Program-made: the position numbers and the translations under genes | Source of the DNA: Actinoplanes oryzae | Lineage (GTDB): Bacteria > Actinomycetota > Actinomycetes > Mycobacteriales > Micromonosporaceae | Assembly: GCF_030757795.1 (NCBI RefSeq) | Contig: NZ_JAUQWH010000097.1 | Coordinates: 1-32,893, forward strand | Length of the DNA stretch: 32,893 bases | Reading direction: 5' to 3' | Notes under the pieces: model-generated | Seen by the model: only the letters and a program-made list of their open reading frames with translations | Databases searched by the model: none | Told to the model about the DNA's origin: nothing | In this document: positions 22,074-29,337 of the stretch, piece after piece | How positions within the stretch are numbered: the stretch's first letter is position 1 | Layout of the letters: every line of letters starts with the position of its first letter

Positions 22074-22816
22074 GGGCGGCGGGCGAAGACGTGCAGCTGC
22101 GACGCGATGTCCCGGAACGGCGGCCGCGCCGACAGGGCCAGCTCCAGCTCCAGCATCGCCTGCGGGTCGTCCTCGGTGACCGCGGCGGGCAGCAGGTCGG
22201 CCAGGACGCGGACGCCGTGGGTCTCCTCGACCGTCAGCCCGGCCGCCCCGAGCAGCTCCGCGGCACCCCGGGCGTCGTAGCGCCGGCGCAGCGTGTCGCG
22301 CCGCCCGGCCCGCCCGTCGGGGTCGTCGAGCAGCGCGGACGCCGACGCCAGGTGCCCGTTGAACGCCCGGTTGAGCACGGCGGCGGCCCGCCCGGCGACC
22401 AGCAGGCTGACCGCTCCCCCGGGCCGCAGCGCGGTGGTGATCGCGCGGACCACGCCGGCCGGGTCGTCGACGACCTCGAGGACGGCGTGGCAGAGGATGA
22501 GGTCGACGCTGCCCGGCTTGACCAGGCCGGCGAGCGCGTCGCCGTCGCCCTGCACGGCGTGCACCCGCTTGGCCACGCCCGCGTCGGCGGCCCGGCGGGT
22601 CAGGGCGGCGAGCGCGTCGGGGCTGGCGTCGACGACGGTGACGGTGTGGCCCAGCTCGGCCAGCGGCACGGCGAAGCCGCCGGTCCCGCCGCCGACGTCC
22701 AGCACGGTCAGCTCGCGGCCGGGCTGCCGGTCCAGCTCCCGGCGCAGCACCGCCCAGACGGCGGCCGTGCGCACGGTGACGGGCGGTCGGGGGGTACGCG
22801 TCGATGCGGTGTCCAC
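22070..22816 (-). CDS. Class I SAM-dependent methyltransferase
   Basis: The 248-residue protein has a Rossmann-type methyltransferase core. Motif I is LDVGGGTGGFAVPLAELGH (about residues 40-58), motif II VTVVDASPDALAAL, an acidic VQGDGDAL, and a motif IV region VDLILCHAVLEVVDDPAG. The C-terminal part, with LLGAAGLTVEETHGVRVLAD, resembles CmoA/UbiG-like methyltransferases. The target could be a small molecule or a tRNA and cannot be read from the sequence. The GTG start has no Shine-Dalgarno sequence but a TACGCT -10 ends 6 nt before it, so it is probably leaderless. It heads an operon with the phosphodiesterase and dinB. Confidence 0.88.
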   Translation of the reverse strand: MDTASTRTPRPPVTVRTAAVWAVLRRELDRQPGRELTVLDVGGGTGGFAVPLAELGHTVTVVDASPDALAALTRRAADAGVAKRVHAVQGDGDALAGLVKPGSVDLILCHAVLEVVDDPAGVVRAITTALRPGGAVSLLVAGRAAAVLNRAFNGHLASASALLDDPDGRAGRRDTLRRRYDARGAAELLGAAGLTVEETHGVRVLADLLPAAVTEDDPQAMLELELALSARPPFRDIASQLHVFARRP

Positions 22817-22822
22817 CGTCGC

Positions 22823-22828
22823 AGCGTA
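22823..22828 (-). promoter_or_regulatory. -10 box of the methyltransferase-dinB operon
   Basis: TACGCT on the minus strand fits TAnnnT and lies 6 nt before the methyltransferase GTG, giving a leaderless start. The expected -35 position falls in the arm of the subtilase terminator, with no recognisable hexamer. Confidence 0.4.
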
Positions 22829-22845
22829 ACGGCCGTGCGCAGCAG

Positions 22846-22875
22846 AGGGGCGGCGAGCCGGAGCCCGCCGCCCCT
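22846..22875 (-). terminator. Terminator after the subtilase gene
   Basis: AGGGGCGGC (22846-22854) and GCCGCCCCT (22867-22875) are a perfect 9-bp inverted repeat around a 12-nt loop. It is 13 nt downstream of the subtilase stop and ends 17 nt upstream of the next gene's -10 box. Confidence 0.75.
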
Positions 22876-22888
22876 GAGCACGGCCCGA

Positions 22889-25800
22889 TCAACCGATCGA
22901 GTACGCCCTGATCACACTCTGCGTAGCGGTGCCCGCCGCCGTCACGGCCGTCGACCGCAGCGACACGAACCCGGAGCCGCCGGGATGCCGGATCACGGCC
23001 GTCCGGTGCGCCCCGGACCCCGTCACCGGCACGGCCTGCCACGTGGCGCCGTCGTCGTACGAGACGTCGACAGTGACCTTCCGCACCGCCGACGGCACCT
23101 GCTGGTCGATGTGGACGGGCACCCGGAGGGTCCGCCCGGCCGGCGCCTTGTTGAAGGAGTCGAGCGCCGGATCGAACCGGATCGCCGAGATCGGCAGCCG
23201 CGCGGGATCCTCGCCCGGCACGGAGGACGACCGGAACGTCCACGAGCCGGAAACCGAGGTCGACAACGTGTGCGGCGCCCCGCGCGAAGCGGTGGCCTCC
23301 AGCCGGTAGGTCGCCGGCTCGGCGGGCACAGCGAACTCGCCCCACACGTCCGCGTTCTCCCCGATCAAGGTGTCACCGCGGTAGAGCGCCGTCCGCGCCG
23401 ACGTGACCACCGACCAACCGGGATGCCCCGCGCCCTCGCTGAAGAGCGGAATCCCGGCGTACACGGTGTCACCGAACCGGACCACGTAGTCGAAGGGGTA
23501 CTGCGGCGCGACCACGCTCGGGGCGAAGACGGCCTTGTTCCACGCCTCCCGGACCGTCTGCCCGGCGCGCAGCGTCCGGGGCGGCGCCTGCGACCAGCTC
23601 ACGTCGGTCGGGAAGTCGTCCGGGGAGGCGGCCGGGATGCTCTGGTAGAACACCGCCCGCCACTGCCCGCCGCCGTCGGTGTTGACGTGCTCGGTCCGCC
23701 GGAACGGCAGGTCGAACGGCGTGAAGACGGCCCAGAACCCGGCGCCGCCGAGCGTGCCGATGTTCGCCTTGGCGCCTTCCGTGCCCGGCGCCTCCTGGTG
23801 GTACTGCGCCTTGATGGTCGCCTGGTCCCGCGGCGTGACCGTCTTGGTGAGGCCGTGGAACATCCGGCCCTTCTTGAACCACGCGAAGTCCCAGATCTCC
23901 GGACTGTTCCGGGCCGCACTCGCCGCGAACGACGCCGCGATCGAGGCGTTGAAGATGTCGAGCGGCGCGGCCGGGGCGATCTGCCCGGTGTAAAGGGCGT
24001 GCGTCTCGTCGCCGAGTGTTCCGGCGCCGACGCCCCACTCGTCGCTGAGCCATTCGGCGGAGGTGGCGAGCATGGTGTTCACCGCACCGGCCCGCGGCGG
24101 GGTCACCCGCACCTGGCCGGCCTTGCGCGCGTCGATGCGGACCGGGTCCGCGTCGTCGACGACGAGCAGCGGCTGCGCGAGCAGCACCGAGTCATCCGAG
24201 CTGTCGATGAAGGAATAGACGCCGTAGTCGCCCGCGGGCAGCCGGGTGGTGCCGCCGGCCCCGCCGATCTCGAAGAAGCGCAGCGTCTCCTGGTCGAAGA
24301 ACACGGTGTACGCCCCCTCGGCCGGCGCGCCGTCGCGCCCGGTCACCGTGACCGGCACGTCATAGCTCTCCGGCTCGACGTAGACACCGACCGGCGCCAC
24401 GACCCGCAACCCGCCGGGACCGGTCGCGGTCAGATAACCACCCCGGTACGTCTCCGGCGACTCGACGCTCGTGTCCGACGTCACGGTCGTCGTGGCGGTG
24501 CCGCCGGCCGGCACGGTCAGCGTCGACGGCCCGGTGAGCGAGAAGAGCGCCGGCGCGTCGAGCGACAATGTCAGCGTGACCGCCGCGTCGCCGTCGTTGC
24601 GGTAGGTGACGGTCTTCGTCTCGGGCTGGTCGTCGTCGTGCGGCCACAGCCCGCCCGTGAAGCCGAGCGTGCCCTCGTCGACGGCGACCTCCTGGGTGAT
24701 CGCCCGGGCCACGTCGACCCGGCCGGCGCCCTGCCCCTCGACCTCGGCGCCCGGCGTGGGCTTCGCGGCTCCCATGAGGACGGTCTTGCGCTGCTTCGGC
24801 GTCCAGTCCGGGTGCTGCTGGGTGAGGATCGCGGCGGAACCGGCGACGTGCGGGGCCGCCATGGACGTACCGGAAAGGCTGGAATAGCCCTCGACCGGCG
24901 CCGGGCCGCCGATCTGGTCGTGCGCCGCCCGGGCCGCGACGATGTCGACGCCGGGCGCGGAGATCTCCGGCTTGAGGAAGTTGTCGCCGACCCGCGGGCC
25001 CCGGCTGGAGAAGCCCGCCAGCTGGTCGTCGCGGTCCACCGCCGCCACGGCCAGCGCGGCGTCGGCACTCGCCGGGGAGCTCAGGGTCTGATAGCCGCCG
25101 GCGTTGCCCGCGGAGATGACGAACAGGGTGCCGTACTGCTGGGTCAGCTCGCCGACCGCGGCCTCGAGCGGGTCGATCTCCGGGGTGTCGCCGCCGCCGA
25201 GGCTCATGTTGATGACGGGCGCGCGGCTCGCGGCCCACTCCATGCCGGCGAGGATGGCGGAGTCGTCGCAGAACTCGGTGCCGCAGACCTTGCCGATCAC
25301 GAGCTTCGCGCCGGGGGCGACGCCCTTGTAGCGGCCGCCCGACGCGGCACCGGTGCCCGCGATGGTGGAGGCGACGTGCGTGCCGTGGCCGACCGTGTCA
25401 TCGGTGCTCGCCGCGTCGGTGAAGTTCTGCGACTCGGCGATCTGCCCGGCGAAGTCGGGGTGCGTCGCGTCGATGCCGGTGTCGAGCACCGCCACCTTGA
25501 CGCCGGTGCCGTCGGGGCCCGCCTGCCACGCCGCGGGCGCCCCGATCTGCGGCACGCTGTGGTCGAGGCTGATGCGGCGCTTGCCGTCGAGCCAGATGCG
25601 GTCGACGCCGGCGCGCAGCGTGCGGTCGGTGGGCGCGCCTGTGGTCAGTGATCGCCAGAGCTCGGCACGGCCGGACGTGTTCGCCCGGACCGCGAGCATG
25701 CCGACCCTGGTCAGGTCGCGCGTCACCCGCGTGCCCGCGACGGCGGTCGCCGCCCGGGCCTGGCCGGCCCTGCTCCTCGGGTACGCCACCAGCAGCGGCA

Positions 25801-26125
25801 GCTCCGCGGCATCGGTCAGCGAGTCGAGGGCGAAGAGCCGCGCGTCGAGCCGCCCGGAGCGCAGCAGCGGCAGCGCGTCCACGGGGATGACCGACCGCCC
25901 GGCCGGCGTGGACGTGCTGAGAAAGCGCATCCCCTCGCGTCCCGCCGCGGGCACGACGGACACGGAGCCGTTGCCGTGGACGGTGACCCGGTCACCGGTG
26001 ATCAGGATGCGGCTCGCCGTGGCGCGGGAGGGCGCCGGGGTGCCGGTGACAGCCGCCGTCGCCGGTGCGCTGACGAACGCCGCGGCCGCGGTGACGCTCA
26101 CCGCAAGAACAGATATTCGTCGCAC
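22889..26125 (-). CDS. Large secreted S8 (subtilisin-like) serine protease
   Basis: A 1078-residue exported subtilase. The GTG at 26125 follows a GGGGGG stretch and opens a signal peptide (VRRISVLAVSVTAAAAF, ending near APATA). A propeptide of about 180 residues precedes the catalytic domain. The triad is complete: D215 in VAVLDTGIDATHPDF, H247 in GHGTHVASTIAG, S421 in GTSMAAPHVAGSAAIL. The oxyanion-hole asparagine is in FVISAGNAGGYQ. The remaining 600 residues are beta-rich accessory domains without a membrane anchor. The start is 72 nt after the dehydrogenase gene; an inverted repeat in that gap suggests separate control. A subtilisin-inhibitor gene lies about 2.8 kb upstream on the same strand and may encode its inhibitor. 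Confidence 0.94.
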   Translation of the reverse strand: MRRISVLAVSVTAAAAFVSAPATAAVTGTPAPSRATASRILITGDRVTVHGNGSVSVVPAAGREGMRFLSTSTPAGRSVIPVDALPLLRSGRLDARLFALDSLTDAAELPLLVAYPRSRAGQARAATAVAGTRVTRDLTRVGMLAVRANTSGRAELWRSLTTGAPTDRTLRAGVDRIWLDGKRRISLDHSVPQIGAPAAWQAGPDGTGVKVAVLDTGIDATHPDFAGQIAESQNFTDAASTDDTVGHGTHVASTIAGTGAASGGRYKGVAPGAKLVIGKVCGTEFCDDSAILAGMEWAASRAPVINMSLGGGDTPEIDPLEAAVGELTQQYGTLFVISAGNAGGYQTLSSPASADAALAVAAVDRDDQLAGFSSRGPRVGDNFLKPEISAPGVDIVAARAAHDQIGGPAPVEGYSSLSGTSMAAPHVAGSAAILTQQHPDWTPKQRKTVLMGAAKPTPGAEVEGQGAGRVDVARAITQEVAVDEGTLGFTGGLWPHDDDQPETKTVTYRNDGDAAVTLTLSLDAPALFSLTGPSTLTVPAGGTATTTVTSDTSVESPETYRGGYLTATGPGGLRVVAPVGVYVEPESYDVPVTVTGRDGAPAEGAYTVFFDQETLRFFEIGGAGGTTRLPAGDYGVYSFIDSSDDSVLLAQPLLVVDDADPVRIDARKAGQVRVTPPRAGAVNTMLATSAEWLSDEWGVGAGTLGDETHALYTGQIAPAAPLDIFNASIAASFAASAARNSPEIWDFAWFKKGRMFHGLTKTVTPRDQATIKAQYHQEAPGTEGAKANIGTLGGAGFWAVFTPFDLPFRRTEHVNTDGGGQWRAVFYQSIPAASPDDFPTDVSWSQAPPRTLRAGQTVREAWNKAVFAPSVVAPQYPFDYVVRFGDTVYAGIPLFSEGAGHPGWSVVTSARTALYRGDTLIGENADVWGEFAVPAEPATYRLEATASRGAPHTLSTSVSGSWTFRSSSVPGEDPARLPISAIRFDPALDSFNKAPAGRTLRVPVHIDQQVPSAVRKVTVDVSYDDGATWQAVPVTGSGAHRTAVIRHPGGSGFVSLRSTAVTAAGTATQSVIRAYSIG

Positions 26126-26163
26126 GTCTTCCCCCCGTCCGGCGAGGCGTCTCCCCGCCCAAG

Positions 26164-26185
26164 ACATAGACACTGGCAACTATGT
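26164..26185. promoter_or_regulatory. Inverted repeat in the subtilase promoter region
   Basis: ACATAG (26164-26169) and CTATGT (26180-26185) are perfect 6-bp arms separated by 10 bp, one helical turn. The site is 39-60 bp upstream of the subtilase GTG, in the only AT-richer part of the gap. No regulator can be named. Confidence 0.4.
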
Positions 26186-26197
26186 GACGGGTTGCAC

Positions 26198-27247
26198 TCA
26201 GGTGCGACGGATTTCCGACACCAGCGCCCGGACGACCGTTGCGGTGTCCGCCGTCCCGCCCAGATCCGCGGTCCGGGTGTCCGGCCCGGCCAGCGTGGTC
26301 TCGACCGCCGCCAGCACGTCCGCCGCCGCCTCCGCGTGGCCGAGGTGCTCCAGCATCAGCGCCGCCGACCAGACCGCGCCGACCGGGTTGGCGATCCCCT
26401 TGCCCGCGATGTCGGGCGCCGACCCGTGCACCGGCTCGAACATGGACGGTCCGGACCGCGTCGGGTCGAGGTTGGCCGAGGGCGCGATGCCGATGCTGCC
26501 GGCCACCGCGGCGGCGAGGTCGCTGAGGATGTCGCCGAAGAGGTTCGACGCCACGATGACGTCGAACCGGTCCGGCTGCAGCACGAGCTTCGCCGCCAGG
26601 GCGTCGATGTGCTCGGCGTCCCAGCGCACGTCCGGGAAAGCGGCCGCCCGCTGCGCCACCACCTCGTCCCAGAACGGCATGGTGTGCACGATGCCGTTGG
26701 ACTTGGTGGCCGACGTCACGTAGGAGCGGCGGGTGCGCGCCAGCTCGAACGCGAAGTCCGCGATCCGTGACACCCCCGGGCGGCTGAACACCGACTCCTG
26801 CACGGCGAACTCGTCCGGGAAGCCGCGGTTCATCCGGCCGCCGACCTCGCTGTACTCGCCCTCGACGTTCTCCCGCACCACCACGAAGTCGGCGACCGCG
26901 TCGCGCACCGGGCTCGCCACGCCCGCGAACGTCCGGATCGGACGGAGGTTGACGAACTGCCGGAAGGTGCGCCGGATCGGGATGAGCAACCCCCAGAGCG
27001 AGACGTGATCGGGCACCCCCGGCCAGCCCACCGCCCCGAGCAGGATCGCGTCGTAGCGCCGCAGCGTCTCCAGGCCGTCGGCCGGCATCATCGCGCCGTG
27101 CTCCGCGTAACGCCGGCAGGACCAGTCGAAGTCGTCGTAGCTCAGGTCGAGGTCGTGCTTGCCGGCGACCGCGCCGAGCACCTCCCGCGCCGCCGCGGTG
27201 ACCTCGGCGCCGATCCCGTCGCCGGGGATCACGGCGATCCGCGCCAT
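26198..27247 (-). CDS. Tartrate/D-malate-type beta-decarboxylating dehydrogenase
   Basis: A 349-residue NAD-dependent enzyme of the isopropylmalate/isocitrate dehydrogenase family. The N-terminus (RIAVIPGDGIGAEV) and the C-terminal nucleotide-binding motif HGSAPDIAGKGIANP are typical. The substrate loop reads LLIPIRRTFRQFVNLRP, which marks tartrate dehydrogenase/D-malate dehydrogenase (DmlA) rather than LeuB. Metal-binding aspartates lie in VIVASNLFGDILSDLAAAVA. Likely substrates are D-malate or L-tartrate, giving pyruvate or oxaloglycolate; isopropylmalate is a possible side substrate. It starts one base after the stop of the DASS transporter, so the pair is translationally coupled and supports import followed by oxidation of a C4 hydroxy-diacid. 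Confidence 0.88.
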   Translation of the reverse strand: MARIAVIPGDGIGAEVTAAAREVLGAVAGKHDLDLSYDDFDWSCRRYAEHGAMMPADGLETLRRYDAILLGAVGWPGVPDHVSLWGLLIPIRRTFRQFVNLRPIRTFAGVASPVRDAVADFVVVRENVEGEYSEVGGRMNRGFPDEFAVQESVFSRPGVSRIADFAFELARTRRSYVTSATKSNGIVHTMPFWDEVVAQRAAAFPDVRWDAEHIDALAAKLVLQPDRFDVIVASNLFGDILSDLAAAVAGSIGIAPSANLDPTRSGPSMFEPVHGSAPDIAGKGIANPVGAVWSAALMLEHLGHAEAAADVLAAVETTLAGPDTRTADLGGTADTATVVRALVSEIRRT

Positions 27248-27248
27248 C

Positions 27249-28844
27249 TCAGCCGCCCAGCCCGACGACGGCGACCATGAGCGGCAGCAGCAGCAGGATC
27301 AGCGCGGCACCGAGCACGTCGAAGGACACCCCGGAGCGGATCATCGTGGTGATGGGCACCGCGCCCGAGCCGTAGACCACGGCGTTCTGCGGCGTGGAGA
27401 CCGGCAGCATGAAGCCGAAGGACGCGGCGAAGGTCGCGGCCAGCGCCGGCACCAGCGGATCGATCCCGGTGGCCGCCGCGATCGGGATGATGATGGGGAC
27501 GACCACCGCGGCGGCTGCCGTGTTGCTGGTCGTCTCGGAGATCACGATCGCCAGCAGCACCGCGAACGCCGTGACCGCGAACGTGCCGGAGAGCCCGAGC
27601 ACGTCCGCGCTGGAGTTGCCGATCCGCTCGGCCAGCCCGGTGTCCGCCAGCAGCGAGCCGAAGATGATGCCGGTGCCGAAGAGGAGGATCGTCCCCCAGT
27701 CGATCCGCGCCGCGTCGCTCCAGTCGAGGGTGAACCGCCGCTCGCGCCAGTCGGTCGGCAGCAGGAACAGCAGCGAGGCGCCGAGGACCGCCACGACGCC
27801 CTCGTTGAGCCGGCCGCTGACGGTGTCGTACACCTCGGAGTCGCTGCCCGCGATCAGCGCGACGACGCCCGGGGTGATCCACAGGACGACGGTGACGACG
27901 AAGGCGACCAGCGTGTTGCGCTCGGCCCGCGACATCCGGCCGAGGCGCTCGCGCTCGGTCGCCACATACTGCTCGACGCCGTCGATGCGCTTGAGCTCCG
28001 GCTTGTTGAGCAGCAGCAGGACGACGGCCAGCACGATGAACATGCCGAGGCAGAGGGGCGCCGCGACGGCCGACCACTCGGCGAAGGAGATGCGCTCGCC
28101 GGTCGCCTCCTCGATCAGGCCCCGGCCGATGAGGTTGGGCGGGCTGCCGACCGGGGTCAGGAGACCGCCGACGCTGGCCCCGTACGCCAGCATGAGCAGC
28201 AACGCCGCACCCACCCGCAGCCGCGTCGGGTCGAAGGTGGCGTCGACCTGGCCGCGGTCCTGCAGCAGCTTGGCGATGACGGTGAGGATGCCCAGCGCGG
28301 TCGGCAGCAGCATCGCGACGGTGGCGGTGTTGGAGACGAAGGCGGACAGGCAGCAGGTGATGACGCCGAAGGCGATGATCACCCGGGTCGTGGAGCGGCC
28401 GACGCCGGGCACCGACAGCAGCCGGAAGGCGAAGCGCCGGGCCAGGCCGTGCTTGAGCATCGCCTGCGCGAGGATGAACGCGCCGATGAACGTGAACACG
28501 GTGGACGAGCCGAAGGGCGCCAGCACGTCGGCCGCCGGCGCCACCCCGAGCAGGACGATCAGCGCGACCCCGAGCAGGCCGCCGACCGGGATGGGGACGG
28601 GCTCGGTGACCCAGGCGACGATGACGCCGAGCAGGATGCCGGCCAGGGTCTGCTCACTGGGCGGCAGGTCCAGCGGCAGGGCGAGGAAGACGAGGGTGAC
28701 GAGCGGGGCGAGCACGAACCCCGCGGTGCGCCGGGCTCGCTCGAAGCGCTCCTCCTGCGGCGAGAGGCGCTGCTCGCCGAGGCTGCGATAGGTGGTGCCG
28801 CCGAGCAACGCCTGCTCGACGTCGGTCCGCTCCGTTGTGGACAT
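27249..28844 (-). CDS. DASS/SLC13-family dicarboxylate transporter
   Basis: A 531-residue integral membrane protein with about a dozen hydrophobic segments. Both SNT motifs that bind sodium and substrate carboxylates in the divalent anion:sodium symporters are present: VSNTATVAMLLP in the first half and ETTSNTAAAAVVVPI in the second. The N-terminal 45 residues are soluble and charged. The product probably takes up succinate/malate-like dicarboxylates; the coupled dehydrogenase points to malate or tartrate. The ATG has no Shine-Dalgarno sequence; a TAGCAT -10 lies 6 nt upstream, so the mRNA is probably leaderless. It is the first gene of a two-gene operon. Confidence 0.9.
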   Translation of the reverse strand: MSTTERTDVEQALLGGTTYRSLGEQRLSPQEERFERARRTAGFVLAPLVTLVFLALPLDLPPSEQTLAGILLGVIVAWVTEPVPIPVGGLLGVALIVLLGVAPAADVLAPFGSSTVFTFIGAFILAQAMLKHGLARRFAFRLLSVPGVGRSTTRVIIAFGVITCCLSAFVSNTATVAMLLPTALGILTVIAKLLQDRGQVDATFDPTRLRVGAALLLMLAYGASVGGLLTPVGSPPNLIGRGLIEEATGERISFAEWSAVAAPLCLGMFIVLAVVLLLLNKPELKRIDGVEQYVATERERLGRMSRAERNTLVAFVVTVVLWITPGVVALIAGSDSEVYDTVSGRLNEGVVAVLGASLLFLLPTDWRERRFTLDWSDAARIDWGTILLFGTGIIFGSLLADTGLAERIGNSSADVLGLSGTFAVTAFAVLLAIVISETTSNTAAAAVVVPIIIPIAAATGIDPLVPALAATFAASFGFMLPVSTPQNAVVYGSGAVPITTMIRSGVSFDVLGAALILLLLPLMVAVVGLGG

Positions 28845-28850
28845 GCATCG

Positions 28851-28878
28851 ATGCTAGGAGGCGGCACCCCAAGGTCAG
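28851..28878 (-). promoter_or_regulatory. Leaderless promoter of the transporter-dehydrogenase operon
   Basis: On the minus strand CTGACC (28878-28873) matches TTGACA at four positions. After 16 nt comes TAGCAT (28856-28851), a TAnnnT -10 box. Six bases then separate it from the transporter ATG. Confidence 0.5.
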
Positions 28879-28888
28879 TAGGGCGCTT

Positions 28889-28909
28889 TGTCATCAGAAT
28901 GCCATGACA
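28889..28909. promoter_or_regulatory. Inverted repeat upstream of the transporter promoter
   Basis: TGTCAT (28889-28894) and ATGACA (28904-28909) are perfect 6-bp arms 9 bp apart, ending 10 bp upstream of the predicted -35. The site also overlaps the last codons of the inhibitor gene. Its position suits an activator or repressor of dicarboxylate uptake; the regulator is not in this window. Confidence 0.4.
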
Positions 28910-29265
28910 GCTCCCATGGCCTGGCGCATCGCACACGCGTTGCCGAAGGTCTTCGACCAGGCGACCTGACCGCCGCGCCAGGTGCCCTGGATCGTGGCGG
29001 TCACCGGGTCGTACTGCATCGTGCACATGCCCGCGCGCGGCTTGAGCTTCGCCGGGTCGCCCTTCGCCGCGGTGAGCGCCTTGCACGCCGCCGCCTTCTG
29101 CGGGTGCGGGCCGGCGGCCGGCTTGCAGCGCAGCTCGACCGCGCCCGCGTAGCCCGCCGCGGCGGTGTAGCTCAGCTCCAGCCGGCTCTGCCCGGCCTTC
29201 GCGGCGGCGGCGGGACTCGCGGCGAGCGCCAGCAGGACGGCGGACAGGCTCAGGCTGCGGATCAT
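28894..29265 (-). CDS. SSI-type subtilisin inhibitor
   Basis: A 123-residue secreted protease inhibitor of the Streptomyces subtilisin inhibitor family (MEROPS I16). The ATG follows GGGAG 7 nt upstream; a signal peptide ends near ASPAAAA. The mature part of about 100 residues has the four SSI cysteines C47, C61, C81 and C111; the 30-residue spacing of the last pair equals that in SSI. The reactive-site loop is MCTM-QYDPV with P1 = M83, two residues after C81 as in SSI, and the family end VTATIQGTWRG...TFGNAC...AF is present. Methionine at P1 suits subtilisin-like enzymes. It lies 72 nt after dnaE2 and 49 nt before the transporter ATG, with the secreted subtilase three genes downstream. Confidence 0.92.
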   Translation of the reverse strand: MIRSLSLSAVLLALAASPAAAAKAGQSRLELSYTAAAGYAGAVELRCKPAAGPHPQKAAACKALTAAKGDPAKLKPRAGMCTMQYDPVTATIQGTWRGGQVAWSKTFGNACAMRQAMGAVMAF

Positions 29266-29337
29266 GGTGTCACTCCCTCGACGTGGTCTCTACCCCGGCT
29301 AACGGTGTACGCCACAAAAGGTGCCGTAAGGGAATAA

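Noticed and set aside
21848..25651. Plus-strand 1267-codon open frame opposite methyltransferase and subtilase
   Set aside because: It spans two real genes and the terminator between them and has no recognisable protein features.
26198..27247. 3-isopropylmalate dehydrogenase (leuB) for leucine synthesis
   Set aside because: The substrate loop is of the tartrate/D-malate type and the partner is a dicarboxylate transporter, not leuC/leuD; leuB activity cannot be excluded as a side reaction.
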